Part shown: one piece after another, positions 16,680 to 25,669 of the stretch
Numbering within the stretch: position 1 is the stretch's first letter
How the letters are laid out: each line of letters starts with the position of its first letter
Assembly (NCBI RefSeq): GCF_001428895.1
Contig: NZ_LMJA01000031.1
Coordinates: forward strand, 680,324 to 744,323
Length of the DNA stretch: 64,000 nucleotides
Direction: 5' to 3'
Source: Mycobacterium sp. Root265
Lineage (GTDB): Bacteria; Actinomycetota; Actinomycetes; Mycobacteriales; Mycobacteriaceae
Notes under the pieces: generated by a model
What the model was told of the DNA's origin: nothing
Seen by the model: only the letters and a program-made list of their open reading frames with translations
Databases searched by the model: none
Position numbers and translations under genes: made by a program

Positions 16680-17435
16680 GTGCTTGTCGAATCAGTATGG
16701 CGCACCCTCAGCTGGCCCGTGAACCGGTCCGGCCGGGTGAACCCGCACCCACGCACCCCCACCGCAGGCATAAGCATCAGCGCTCCGCGCCCGGCGCCCC
16801 GGTCCGCTCCGTCGGCGACCTCTCCATCCTCGGGCGGACCAATCGCGCCCGGCGAATGCGCCCTACTCGCCCTGGGGTGCCAACCGGGCATGCTCGCATC
16901 GGTACCAGAACATGACGAACTCATCGCGAAGATCAACAAGGTCGTGGATATCGCCCGCATCCACGACGTCATCGCGGTCCATGCCCGGACAGCCTTCGAC
17001 CCAATGGACTATCGGTTCCCACCGTTGACCAACAAAGAGTTCGCGACCGTGGTGGAGGAACATCGGCTGCAGAACGGGACTCCAGATGCCGATTTTCACC
17101 CAGCGGTGGCGCGGCGGTCCGAGGATATCGAGTTGCGCACCACCCGATTGGGTGTCTTCTCCACGGGCGATCTCGACGAACAACTGACCAACTACGGTGT
17201 GACAACCCTGATCATCGTCGGATGCCACACCAGCGGTGCTGTGCTCACCACCATCCGGGAAGCCGCCGACCGCGACTATCGGATCATCGTGGTTGCCGGC
17301 TGCACAGCCGACTCTGACCCCGAGGTGCACGACTTCCTGCTGCGGCGGGTGTTTCCCCGTCAGGCCGAGATCTGGACGGCCGCACAGTTGTACTCATCAC
17401 TTGCTACCAACAAATCGGCCGACAGGCCCAGTTGA
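16680..17435 (+). CDS. Isochorismatase-fold protein lacking the usual catalytic residues
   Basis: A 251-residue protein begun at the GTG at 16680 behind GGAGGA. Residues 1-55 are Pro/Ser-rich and unlike the family; residues 58-230 match the cysteine-hydrolase (isochorismatase) fold, for example ALLALGCQPG, VHARTAFDPMDYRFPPLTN, GVTTLIIVGCHTSGAVLTT and EAADRDYRIIVVAGCTAD. The conserved Asp of the family's first strand is Gly66, the usual Lys position is Thr154 and the nucleophile Cys position is Ala187. A subgroup of these proteins naturally lacks the Cys, so it may still be functional, possibly as a binding protein. Its partner is the P450 upstream. Confidence 0.7.
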   Translation: MLVESVWRTLSWPVNRSGRVNPHPRTPTAGISISAPRPAPRSAPSATSPSSGGPIAPGECALLALGCQPGMLASVPEHDELIAKINKVVDIARIHDVIAVHARTAFDPMDYRFPPLTNKEFATVVEEHRLQNGTPDADFHPAVARRSEDIELRTTRLGVFSTGDLDEQLTNYGVTTLIIVGCHTSGAVLTTIREAADRDYRIIVVAGCTADSDPEVHDFLLRRVFPRQAEIWTAAQLYSSLATNKSADRPS

Positions 17436-17767
17436 CCGCAATGCTGCATCAGATTCTATGTCGTTAAGAGTGGATACAGAAGGCACCTGGTAGCTGACCG
17501 CACGCTGCCGGACCTCGATTGCAACTATGACGCGCAATAGCCAGCGGCCGTGGCTCTGGAGACCAATGAGCCATTCAGGATACCGTCCGAGCGACCGAGC
17601 CTGCTTCCCGAAGACGTGTGCGCACACCATCCCTATCTGGGGAGGCGGAGTCCGGACAAGTTCAGATCAAAGGAGTTCCGAGGCGTTTCTGGGAGCGGGT
17701 GAATCTCAACATCAACGGGCTCCTAGTAGACAGCAAGTGCACAAGAGGCGCCGAGTAGGGCTGTCTA
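17436..17767. other. Intergenic region, no gene recognised
   Basis: The 332 bp between the isochorismatase-fold gene and the convergent CoA-transferase pseudogene hold no convincing gene. A plus-strand frame containing EPFRIPSERPSLLPEDVC could be a remnant but I cannot place it. The only structure I see is the 11-bp inverted repeat at 17723-17771. Confidence 0.5.
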
Positions 17768-17771
17768 CTAG
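17723..17771. repeat. Perfect 11-bp inverted repeat (CTAGTAGACAG / CTGTCTACTAG)
   Basis: CTAGTAGACAG at 17723-17733 is repeated inverted as CTGTCTACTAG at 17761-17771, with 27 bp between. The right arm contains the TAG stop of the minus-strand CoA-transferase pseudogene. There is no T-run, so it is not a clear intrinsic terminator; it could be a protein site or a trace of a mobile element. Confidence 0.55.
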
Positions 17772-18989
17772 CAGAAGATGCCAGTCGATGCCGAGTATGA
17801 GCGCACGCCGGGCGGCGCGATAGCTACATCAGCCCAGCGCAAGGTCTCGGTGGTGTCTTCACCAAGCAGGGGCGGTGCGTCGTGTTCCTGCCGAAGGAGA
17901 CTTAGTCCCGTCGAGCTTTCGATCCGAATTGCAGTTCCGGGCAGCTCGATTGAGCCGAGCGCCGAGCGCTTGACGTTGATCAGGATGCCCTGACTGCGTG
18001 TCTGTTCTGATTCGTAAACCTCGTCCAGGTTGCGGATTGCGCCGGCAGGTACGCCTGCCTCGCTCAGTCGGCTCAGCAGCTCGTCACGGTCGACTTGAGA
18101 CAGGGCCTCTTCAATCGTGGTCACCAGCTTCTGATGGTTGGCCATCCGGATATGGTTCGCGTTAAACAACACATCGTCGGGATCTAAGCCGATCGCCGGT
18201 GCGAACTGGTGCCAAAGCGCCTCTGTCCCGACGGCTAGCTGTACCCACCCGTCGCGGCAGCGGAAGCTTCCGTAGGGCGCTATTTGCGGATGATGGTTTC
18301 CGGTAAGGCTCGAGACTTCCTTGCCCACAGTCCATTTTGTGCCGTGGAAGGCGTGGGCGCTGATCGCGGCCGCTAGCAGTGAGGTACGTACGACGGCACC
18401 GTCGCCGGTCTTGTTCCGTTCGATCAGCGATGCTGCAATTCCGATAGCACCGTGTAGACCTGCAAGCACATCGGCAATGGGTACCCCGATCCGAACCGGC
18501 CCGGTCTCGGGGGATCCAGTCACCGACATCAGCCCCGCTTCACCCTGGGCGATCTGGTCGTAACCAGCGCGAGCACCCTCGGGTCCGTCGTGGCCGAACC
18601 CGGTGATCGACAGCGTGACCAGTCGGGGGTTGATCTGTTCGAGGATCTCGGGGGTGAACCCGAGTCGGGCGAAGCCGCCCGGCCGGAAGTTCTCCACCAA
18701 CACGTCAGCGCGGCGAATGAGGTTGGTGAGCGTCTGCTGGCCGCAGTCCGACTTCAGATTCAGCACGATCGACTTTTGTTGCGGTTTGCGGACATGAAGT
18801 AGGTGGCGTGGGGGTCATCGTCGGAACCTACGAAGGGCGGCCCCCAGCTTCGTGACTCGTCACCACCGCGCGGTGTCTCGACTTTGATCACCCGGGCACC
18901 CAAGTCCCCTATGATCATGGCCGCGATGGGGCCGGCAGCGCGCGGGACAGGTCGAGCACCACGGTCCCGTCGAGCGGTCCGACGGTCAT
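17768..18989 (-). pseudogene. CaiB/BaiF family III CoA-transferase, interrupted by two frameshifts
   Basis: Reading through two one-base shifts gives a full family III CoA-transferase of about 406 residues. It starts at the ATG at 18989 (overlapping the aldehyde dehydrogenase stop) with [14 protein letters not shown], then continues in a second frame as [19 protein letters not shown], and in a third as [16 protein letters not shown] to the stop. Shift one lies near 18931-18934 (a G is missing in the LPGP codons); shift two lies at the T-run 18774-18777 (an A is missing in the NKK codons). The catalytic Asp region (YDQIAQGEAGLMSVTG) is intact. Both shifts are in short base runs, so sequencing error is possible. 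The intact enzyme would move CoA to a carboxylate made by the upstream aldehyde dehydrogenase. Confidence 0.85.
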
Positions 18990-20482
18990 CGGGCGATCCG
19001 GACGTTGATCTGTTTGGTCTGGGTGAACCCGGCGATCATGCCTTCCAGGGATACTTCGCGGCCGAGTCCGCTCTGTTTGTAGCCGCCGTAGGACTGTCCG
19101 ACCACCTGCCCGCCGCCCTGATTGACCTGTACCCAACCGGTTTCCAGCGCGTGGGCTGTTGTCAACGCGTCGTCGAGGTTGTGCGACCAGATGTACGCTG
19201 CCAGCCCGTAGTGTGAATCGTTGGCCATCTTGATGACCTCATCACGTTGCGTCCACGGCAGTGCTACGAGGACGGGGCCGAAGATTTCTTCGCGGGCTAG
19301 GCGCCATGAATTGTCGGCACCGGAGAACACCGTCGGTGCCAGGTAGTAGCCCTCCGCACTCACCTCCGCGGCGTTGCCGTCGAGCACAGCCTCAACCCCA
19401 GGGGCAGCCAAGCCCTCGTCGACATATGCACTCACGGAGGCGAACTGAGTCTCGTTGATGATCGCGCCGATATCGGTGGCCTCGTCGAGAGGATTTCCGA
19501 TGACCTGTCGGGCCAGCAGGTCGGTCAGCCGGGACAGCACATTGTCGTAGACCGAGGTGTGAATGAGCAGCCGCGAGCCGGCGGTGCAACTCTGCCCTTG
19601 GCGGTGCACTCTGGACGAGATCAGCAGATTGTCGACCAGGTCGTCATCGTCGGCGGCGTCCGGAAAGACGATGGATGGATTCTTCCCGCCGAGCTCCAGT
19701 GAGACGTGGGCCAACCTGTCGCCGGCCTTTCGTGCGACCTGCTTGCCGACCTCGGTGGAGCCAGTGAAGGACACCTTGTCGACTAGAGGGTGGGTGGTCA
19801 GCGCTTCACCAGCAACGGCTCCGCGGCCGGTGACCACGTTGAACACTCCGGCGGGCAGGTGCTCGGCACACACCTCGGCGAGCAGGAGCAGGCTCAGCGG
19901 TGCGGCCTCGGCAGCCTTGACGACGAGGGTGTTTCCGGCCGCCAGCGCTGCGGGAAATTTGAAGCCTGCGATCATCAACGGCGAATTCCACGGCAAGATG
20001 CAACCCACTACACCGAGTGGTTCCTGGCGGGTGTATTGGAGTTGATTGTTCCCGGCAGGCAGTACGCTGCCTTTCACCTCACCGGCGACGCCGGCGAAAT
20101 AGCGGAAGAGGTTGACGGTCGCCGTCACTTCAGGACGCGCTTGGGTCCGGATAGCATTTCCAGTGTCCAGGGCGGTCAGCCGCGCGAACTCCTCTGTACG
20201 CGCCTGTAGCGAATCCGCGATCCGGGCCAATGCTCGTTGCCGGTCCGTGAAGTGAGCGCCACGCCACGCCGGGAATGCCTGCCGCGCCGCTTGTACGGCC
20301 CTGTCGATGTCGACTGCTGAGGCATCCGGCGTCCGGCCAATGACGTGACCGCGCAGGACGGGGGTGGTGACGTCGCTCCACCCTCCGCTCTCTGACGGCA
20401 CCCAGTGGCCGTTGATGAACATCGGGTAGTCCTTGGCGTCCGGAATTCCCAGGATTTGCGGCGAGCTCGTTGTCGTGGTCAC
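18986..20482 (-). CDS. Aldehyde dehydrogenase (NAD(P)+ dependent)
   Basis: A 498-residue aldehyde dehydrogenase with catalytic Cys299 (GQSCTAGSR), general-base Glu263 (LELGGKNPS), the Rossmann FTGSTEVGK and LPWNSPLM. It is complete and of normal length. The GTG at 20482 is preceded by GAGGAGAA, a good ribosome site; the longer frame is rejected. It oxidises an aldehyde to the acid, which the next gene product would activate as a CoA ester. It is fifth in the minus-strand operon that begins with the PuuD-like gene. Confidence 0.92.
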   Translation of the reverse strand: MTTTTSSPQILGIPDAKDYPMFINGHWVPSESGGWSDVTTPVLRGHVIGRTPDASAVDIDRAVQAARQAFPAWRGAHFTDRQRALARIADSLQARTEEFARLTALDTGNAIRTQARPEVTATVNLFRYFAGVAGEVKGSVLPAGNNQLQYTRQEPLGVVGCILPWNSPLMIAGFKFPAALAAGNTLVVKAAEAAPLSLLLLAEVCAEHLPAGVFNVVTGRGAVAGEALTTHPLVDKVSFTGSTEVGKQVARKAGDRLAHVSLELGGKNPSIVFPDAADDDDLVDNLLISSRVHRQGQSCTAGSRLLIHTSVYDNVLSRLTDLLARQVIGNPLDEATDIGAIINETQFASVSAYVDEGLAAPGVEAVLDGNAAEVSAEGYYLAPTVFSGADNSWRLAREEIFGPVLVALPWTQRDEVIKMANDSHYGLAAYIWSHNLDDALTTAHALETGWVQVNQGGGQVVGQSYGGYKQSGLGREVSLEGMIAGFTQTKQINVRIAR

Positions 20483-20517
20483 AGAGTTCTCCTCGTAGTC
20501 AGATCGGATCGGATGGG

Positions 20518-21792
20518 TCACGGATAGAGGCCGCGAAGGCGATGGGCTTCGGCGACGCGCTCCACCGCTGTCACTGTCGCGGCTGTACGCAGTGACACAC
20601 CGTATTTGGCTGCGCGATCGCGTACCCCACGCCAAGCCTGCAGCATGCGGTCTTCGAGCCGGATTTCCACGTCGCGGGCGCTCCACCAATAGGCTTGATT
20701 GGCTTGCACCCATTCGAAGTAGGACACGATGACGCCGCCGGCATTGGCCAGGATATCGGGCACCACCATGATGCCGCGGCGGCGCAGGATGTCATCGGCG
20801 GACGCCGATGTCGGACCATTGGCCCCTTCTACGATCACCGACGCCTGAATACGATCGGCGTTGTGAGCGTTTATTGTTCCTTCGACTGCTGCCGGCACCA
20901 AGAGATCCACGTCGAGTTCGAGAACTGCATCGCGATCGGCGGCCTCCGCGCCGGGATAGCCTGCTACCGTCCCGCAAGAGTCGAAATATGCCTCCAACGA
21001 CTCGATGTCGAGTCCGGTGCGTGACACGACCGCTCCGTGCGCATCGCTGACCCCCAGGATGCGTACACCGGCGTCGGCGAGAAACCGGACGGCGTGCCGG
21101 CCCACCTTGCCGAAACCCTCGACCGCCGCGGTGGCGTTTTCGGGCTCGATTTTGTTGGCCCGCAAGGCCGCCAATGCCACGTGCACCACTCCCCGCGAGG
21201 TCGCTGTGGCGCGTCCCAAGGACCCCCCCAACCCGAGTGGTTTGCCCGTCGCTACACCAAGCACGGTGTGTCCGGCTTGCATTGAGAACGTGTCCATGAT
21301 CCAGGCCATGGTCTGTTCGTCGGTTCCGACGTCAGGGGCGGGGATATCGCGTTCAGGGCCGATGAAGGGGCTGATTTCGATGGTGTAGCGCCGGGTTACC
21401 CGTTCGAGTTCCGCGCGCGAATACTGGCTTGGGTCGATCTGGACTCCACCCTTGGCCCCGCCGTAGGGGACATCCAGCAGTGCGCACTTCCACGTCATCC
21501 ACATCGCCAGTGCGCGTATCTCATCGAGGTTGACATCCGGGCTGTATCGCAGGCCACCTTTGGCAGGACCCCGAGACAGGTTGTGCTGCACTCGGTGTCC
21601 GGTGAGGATCTCGACCTTGCCGTCGTCGCGGTGCAGCGGAATGCTCACCGTTACTTCCCGACGGGGCTGCGCCAGCAGTCGCGCCAGCCCATCGTCATAA
21701 CCGAGGATCTGCACCGCTTGCGTCAGTTGCGCCTGCGCGTCGGCGAGAGGCTGCGGATGCAGGGCAGCCCCGGGCTGAGCCAAAGTGGTCAT
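20518..21792 (-). CDS. Glu/Leu/Phe/Val-type amino acid dehydrogenase
   Basis: A 424-residue dehydrogenase of the Glu/Leu/Phe/Val family. The catalytic segment HNLSRGPAKGGLRYSPDVNLDEI and MTWKCALLDVPYGGAKGGV contains the two Lys of the active site; the NAD(P) domain has AVEGFGKVGRHAVRFLADAG. It likely deaminates glutamate, made by transamination and by gamma-glutamyl hydrolysis, to 2-oxoglutarate, or forms it in reverse. The ATG at 21792 is chosen for its normal N terminus; a longer frame adds an unlike leader. It follows the aminotransferase by 25 bp. Confidence 0.88.
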   Translation of the reverse strand: MTTLAQPGAALHPQPLADAQAQLTQAVQILGYDDGLARLLAQPRREVTVSIPLHRDDGKVEILTGHRVQHNLSRGPAKGGLRYSPDVNLDEIRALAMWMTWKCALLDVPYGGAKGGVQIDPSQYSRAELERVTRRYTIEISPFIGPERDIPAPDVGTDEQTMAWIMDTFSMQAGHTVLGVATGKPLGLGGSLGRATATSRGVVHVALAALRANKIEPENATAAVEGFGKVGRHAVRFLADAGVRILGVSDAHGAVVSRTGLDIESLEAYFDSCGTVAGYPGAEAADRDAVLELDVDLLVPAAVEGTINAHNADRIQASVIVEGANGPTSASADDILRRRGIMVVPDILANAGGVIVSYFEWVQANQAYWWSARDVEIRLEDRMLQAWRGVRDRAAKYGVSLRTAATVTAVERVAEAHRLRGLYP

Positions 21793-21817
21793 GAACTTCC
21801 TCGCAGTCAGTGGTTGG

Positions 21818-23173
21818 CTAGCTCGCCACATGGGCGTCGGCAATTTCGAGTGCGGCATCCGTGATAGCCAGCCCGTCAACGAGATCCGCGTCAGCGATGT
21901 TGAGCGGCGGCTTGATGTGGATCCGATTGAAGTTGGTGAAGGGCAGCACGCCGTTCGCCTTCAAGAACGCCACCATATCGACCATGGCGGGGCTGGTGCC
22001 GCCGTAGGGAGCCAGTGGCTCGCGTGTCGCCGGGTTGGCGACCAGTTCTAGTGCCCACATACACCCGGTCCCACGGATCTCACCGACACTGGGATGGCGT
22101 TCCTGCATCGCCCGCAGACCAGGCTCGATCACGTCGCGCCCCAGACGCCCTGCATTGTCGATCATGCCTTCGTCTTCCATCACGGTGATCGCCGCCACCG
22201 CAGCGGCACTCGCGAGTGGGTGCCCGGAGTAGGTGAGCCCACCCGGATAGGCGCGGGTGGCGAAGAAGTCGGCGATCTCGTCGCTGATCGCGACTCCGCC
22301 GAGGGGGACGTACCCGGAATTCACGCCCTTGGCAAAGGTCAGCAGATCAGGAACGACCCCCATGGCGCCGACGGCGAACCACGACCCCGTACGCCCGAAG
22401 CCGCACATCACCTCGTCGGCAATGAGTTTGATACCGAACCGATCACACAGTTCGCGCACGCCATGCAGATATCCTGGGGGTGGGACCATAACACCCGCGG
22501 TGCCGGGGATGGATTCCAGGATGATGGCGGCGATGGTGTCGGGGCCCTCGAACGTGATTGTCCGCTCGAGGTGCTCGAGGGCGCGGATGCACTCCTCTTG
22601 CGCCGTCTGAGCGTGGAATGCTGATCGGTACAGGAACGGCCCCCAGAAATGTAGGGCCCCGGCACTTGTCTGGTCGTTGGGCCACCGGCGCGGGTCCCCG
22701 GTGAGGTTCACCGCGGTGGTGGTGCCACCGTGATACGAACGGTATGTCGACATGACTTTGTACCGCCCCGTAACCAGACGTGCCATCCGAACTGCGTGTT
22801 CGTTGGCATCGGCGCCGCCGTTCGTGAAGAAGATCCGGTTGAGGTCACCGGGGGTGCGTTCGGCGATAAGCCGGGCTGCCTCGCTGCGCATATCGTTGGC
22901 GTGTTGGGGTGCGATCATGCACATCCGGCCGGCCTGTTCCTGGATCGCCGCCACCACCCTGGGATGCTGGTGGCCGATGTTCATGTTGACCAGCTGGCTA
23001 CCGAGATCCAGGTACCTGTTTTCGTCACCGTCCCATACGTACGAGCCGCTCGCACGGGTGATCACCATCGGATCGAGCTGAGCCTGCGCCGACCACGAGT
23101 GGAACACATGCTGACGGTCCAGCCGATGGGTCCGAGTGGCATCGTGCACCGATGTCTGCAGAACGTCTGTCAT
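21818..23173 (-). CDS. Class III pyridoxal-phosphate aminotransferase
   Basis: A 451-residue class III (omega/GABA-type) aminotransferase. PLP motifs include IFFTNGGADANEHAVRMAR, the Asp in LIADEVMCGFGRTG and the Schiff-base Lys in LLTFAKGVNSGYVPLGG; the PGGLTYSGHPLA loop is also typical. In a Puu-like pathway it would transaminate GABA or a related omega-amino acid, or an amine directly, giving the aldehyde for a neighbouring dehydrogenase. It is separated from the upstream aldehyde dehydrogenase gene by 129 bp, in which I see no terminator. Confidence 0.9.
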   Translation of the reverse strand: MTDVLQTSVHDATRTHRLDRQHVFHSWSAQAQLDPMVITRASGSYVWDGDENRYLDLGSQLVNMNIGHQHPRVVAAIQEQAGRMCMIAPQHANDMRSEAARLIAERTPGDLNRIFFTNGGADANEHAVRMARLVTGRYKVMSTYRSYHGGTTTAVNLTGDPRRWPNDQTSAGALHFWGPFLYRSAFHAQTAQEECIRALEHLERTITFEGPDTIAAIILESIPGTAGVMVPPPGYLHGVRELCDRFGIKLIADEVMCGFGRTGSWFAVGAMGVVPDLLTFAKGVNSGYVPLGGVAISDEIADFFATRAYPGGLTYSGHPLASAAAVAAITVMEDEGMIDNAGRLGRDVIEPGLRAMQERHPSVGEIRGTGCMWALELVANPATREPLAPYGGTSPAMVDMVAFLKANGVLPFTNFNRIHIKPPLNIADADLVDGLAITDAALEIADAHVAS

Positions 23174-23302
23174 GTCGAGTCCTCACTGCTCAAACGTGCG
23201 GGAGGTCGCATCCTCCCTGCCTCGTTAGAATCCCTGTTTTGCATCGAACTATGAAGTGACATAACGTCGGATCTGTTTCGGTCGCCCGACGACTCGTCGG
23301 AA

Positions 23303-24802
23303 TCACATAGCCAGGCTCGGATCATCTACGCCGACGACGCGGCGCCCCTGAAAGAAACGCACCATCTCGGTGGGGCCGTGCCCGCCGACGCCGGCGTTGT
23401 TCCAGAATGACTGTTCCGCGCCGGCAGCGAGATCGTCGAGCTTGCAACCGTTGACCTTGACCTCGCCGGCGATGATCCTGCTGGCGACCGTCAATGCCGC
23501 GTCGACATCCTGGCCGAAGACGTAGCCGGCCAAACCCGTCTGTGGGCCGTGGGCAGCGGCCACGGCCTCCTCGACGGAGCCGGTTCGGTGGACGGTCACC
23601 GCCGGACCGAACAACTCGTGCGTCGACTCCGCGGCCGCCAATCCCACGACTACCGTCGGCGAAAAGAACCAACCACCTGCATCCGGCAATGTCGCCGTGG
23701 TGATCGCCTCGCCACCGGCGCCGACAAGCTGGTCAATCTGGTCCTGTAGCCGGATGCGCTGCTGCGCATAGGCTTGAGGCCCCAATCCTGATTCCTCATC
23801 CAGGCAATGGCCCACCTGCACAGACCGCAGCTCAGTCGTCAGCGCGTCTACCAGGTCGTCGTGCAGCTCGTCGGGCACCAGGATTCTCCCGGGTCCTTCA
23901 CACCAGGTGCCGTTGAGCTTGGTCATTCCTTCGGCTAACCCGGCGGCAGTCTGCTCGATGTCCGCGTCGGGCAGAATCACCACCGGGTTGTGGCCACCGA
24001 GCTCGAGCTGCACCGCGGTGAAATGCGGTGCTGCCGCCGCCGCAATCGCCTGTCCCCCGCGCAGTCCACCGGTGAAGCAGATGGCGCGGATCCGCGGATC
24101 TGAGGTCAGCCGCGAACCAGTGGTTGCACCACCGTGCACGAATTGAAACACGTTGGCCGGAAGCCCTAGCTGCGCAACGGTGTTCACCACGATCTCGGCG
24201 ACGATCTGACATCCGCCCGGGGCCCATTCCGAGGGTTTCAGGATCACCGGGCATCCTGCGGCCAACGCACTTGCCGTCTTCGCCACGCCAACGAACGTCG
24301 GCGCATTCCACGGTGCCAGGATCGCGGCCGGCCCCAGCGCGCGCCGCAATTGCAGCACATGCCTGCCGCCTGCAGGCAGCAACGAGGAATCTCCCACTGC
24401 CAGACACTGGTCACGGGCTGCTCGGACCCGCGGCCCCAGGGACGAGGCCATTACGCGCGCGAAGCTGATCGGGCTGCCCGAGGCCAGCGCGTCTTCGTAG
24501 GCGAGGTCGTCGACGCGAGCATCGAGTCCTTCAGCCAATAGGTCCAACAGTGCCACCCGAGTGCCCAACGCGGACTCGGCCCACGTGCCGTCGTGGTGCA
24601 ACTGCGCCGCCGCCGCAACCGCACGTTCGGTGGATTCCGCGGACGTCTCGGTCTGCTGCTGGCGCGCCACACCGGTATTGGGGTCATCCACGGTGTCGCC
24701 GATGGCGGCAGGGATTTCCCACCTGCCGTTGAGAAAGTCGCGTTGCTCTCGGGGCTCGAGCAGCGTGACGTCCCGGGCGGCAGGGTTGAACGTGGTTGTC
24801 AT
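23303..24802 (-). CDS. Aldehyde dehydrogenase family protein, divergent
   Basis: A 499-residue aldehyde dehydrogenase. Catalytic Glu267 (LELGGHNPVVIL) and Cys301 in the unusual setting NGTWCEGPGRILV (instead of the common GQxCxAGSR) are visible; LAPWNAPTFVGVAK and CFTGGLRGG are the Rossmann parts. Its ATG overlaps the stop of the PuuD-like gene by 4 bp, so the two are coupled. In the putrescine pathway PuuC oxidises gamma-glutamyl-aminobutyraldehyde, then PuuD hydrolyses the product, so this order fits. Divergent active-site surroundings suggest a different aldehyde from the 18986-20482 enzyme. Confidence 0.88.
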   Translation of the reverse strand: MTTTFNPAARDVTLLEPREQRDFLNGRWEIPAAIGDTVDDPNTGVARQQQTETSAESTERAVAAAAQLHHDGTWAESALGTRVALLDLLAEGLDARVDDLAYEDALASGSPISFARVMASSLGPRVRAARDQCLAVGDSSLLPAGGRHVLQLRRALGPAAILAPWNAPTFVGVAKTASALAAGCPVILKPSEWAPGGCQIVAEIVVNTVAQLGLPANVFQFVHGGATTGSRLTSDPRIRAICFTGGLRGGQAIAAAAAPHFTAVQLELGGHNPVVILPDADIEQTAAGLAEGMTKLNGTWCEGPGRILVPDELHDDLVDALTTELRSVQVGHCLDEESGLGPQAYAQQRIRLQDQIDQLVGAGGEAITTATLPDAGGWFFSPTVVVGLAAAESTHELFGPAVTVHRTGSVEEAVAAAHGPQTGLAGYVFGQDVDAALTVASRIIAGEVKVNGCKLDDLAAGAEQSFWNNAGVGGHGPTEMVRFFQGRRVVGVDDPSLAM

Positions 24803-25587
24803 TGGTGGTTCCTTCCAGTGAGTTCAAGATGGGGCGGTAACCCACGGCACAGGGACGCAAAGTGTTCGAAAATGAGGTTTTCATCGTCCATTTCGGGATG
24901 CCACTGCACTGCGAGTAGGCGGCCGCCGAAGTCCTCAAGAGCCTCGACAGTGCCGTCGGCGGCCCAAGCGACGGGCCGCAGACCAGATGCGACTACATCG
25001 ACGGCTTGATGGTGATACGTGGGGACGTCGAGCCGGGCGCCGAGGGCCTCCCCCAGTCGGCTGTCGGCGGCGATGGTCACAGAGTGACGCGCGAACTGGC
25101 CGCGTACCGGGTTGTGCGTGTGGTTGCCGACAAGGTCCGGGAGGTGCTGGCGCAGGGTGCCCTTCAGAACGACGTTGAGCAGCTGCATTCCGCGGCAGAT
25201 ACCGAAGATTGGTCGTCCGTGAGAGATGGCCCGGCGGATCAGCGCCGCTTCGAAAGTGTCGCGGTCGATGTCGAACGGACCTGACGCGGGATGCGGTTCC
25301 TGGCCGTAGCTGTCGGGGTCAACGTCGGCGCCCCCGGCGATCAGCAATCCGTCAAGTCCCTGCACGAGGCGGTCCGCTTCGTCGACGGTAGCGGCGACGG
25401 GCAGGAGCACTGGGATCATCCCTGCGCGGCGAAGGTGATCCGTGTACGCCCTGTTGAGGAGGTGCACTTCTGCTGACCACACTCGCCATTGCGCATGCTC
25501 GACGGGTACTGGGATGCCCACCACGGCAGACCGTCGGGCGTCGACCTCCGCCGGATATGGTCGGGCGCTGTTGGAGTATTTGGGCAT
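24799..25587 (-). CDS. PuuD-like gamma-glutamyl amide hydrolase (class I glutamine amidotransferase fold)
   Basis: A 262-residue class I amidotransferase-fold hydrolase. Nucleophile Cys131 sits in GICRGMQLLNV, and His230-Glu232 in LLAVQWHPEMDDEN complete the triad. The substrate-loop GLLIAGGADVDPDSYGQEP is typical of PuuD (gamma-glutamyl-GABA hydrolase). It would free glutamate and an amino acid from the gamma-glutamyl amide. The ATG at 25587 has no leader Shine-Dalgarno but a TACTAT element 5 bp ahead (see promoter entry), implying a leaderless mRNA. It is the first gene of a six-gene minus-strand operon, divergent from the PucR regulator. Confidence 0.85.
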   Translation of the reverse strand: MPKYSNSARPYPAEVDARRSAVVGIPVPVEHAQWRVWSAEVHLLNRAYTDHLRRAGMIPVLLPVAATVDEADRLVQGLDGLLIAGGADVDPDSYGQEPHPASGPFDIDRDTFEAALIRRAISHGRPIFGICRGMQLLNVVLKGTLRQHLPDLVGNHTHNPVRGQFARHSVTIAADSRLGEALGARLDVPTYHHQAVDVVASGLRPVAWAADGTVEALEDFGGRLLAVQWHPEMDDENLIFEHFASLCRGLPPHLELTGRNHQ

Positions 25588-25588
25588 G

Positions 25589-25604
25589 CCAAATAGTAGA
25601 ATAT
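25589..25604. promoter_or_regulatory. CCAAATAGTAGAATAT motif, shared with the GS / GntR intergenic region
   Basis: This 16-mer matches the one at 32815-32830 (CCAAATAATAGAATGT) at 14 of 16 positions. It lies in the 82-bp gap between the divergent PuuD-like and PucR genes. On the minus strand it carries TACTAT (rc of 25593-25598) as a -10, with TTGCGC (rc of 25617-25622) as a -35 at 18-bp spacing, which would start transcription at the PuuD ATG. The plus strand has TAGAAT facing PucR. Repetition at the two divergent promoters of the cluster suggests a common operator or promoter class. Confidence 0.5.
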
Positions 25605-25669
25605 TGCCCCGGTGGAGCGCAATGGTTGGTACAAATAGTGGCATCGAGTTTCTGAGGAGGTAAGGCGTT

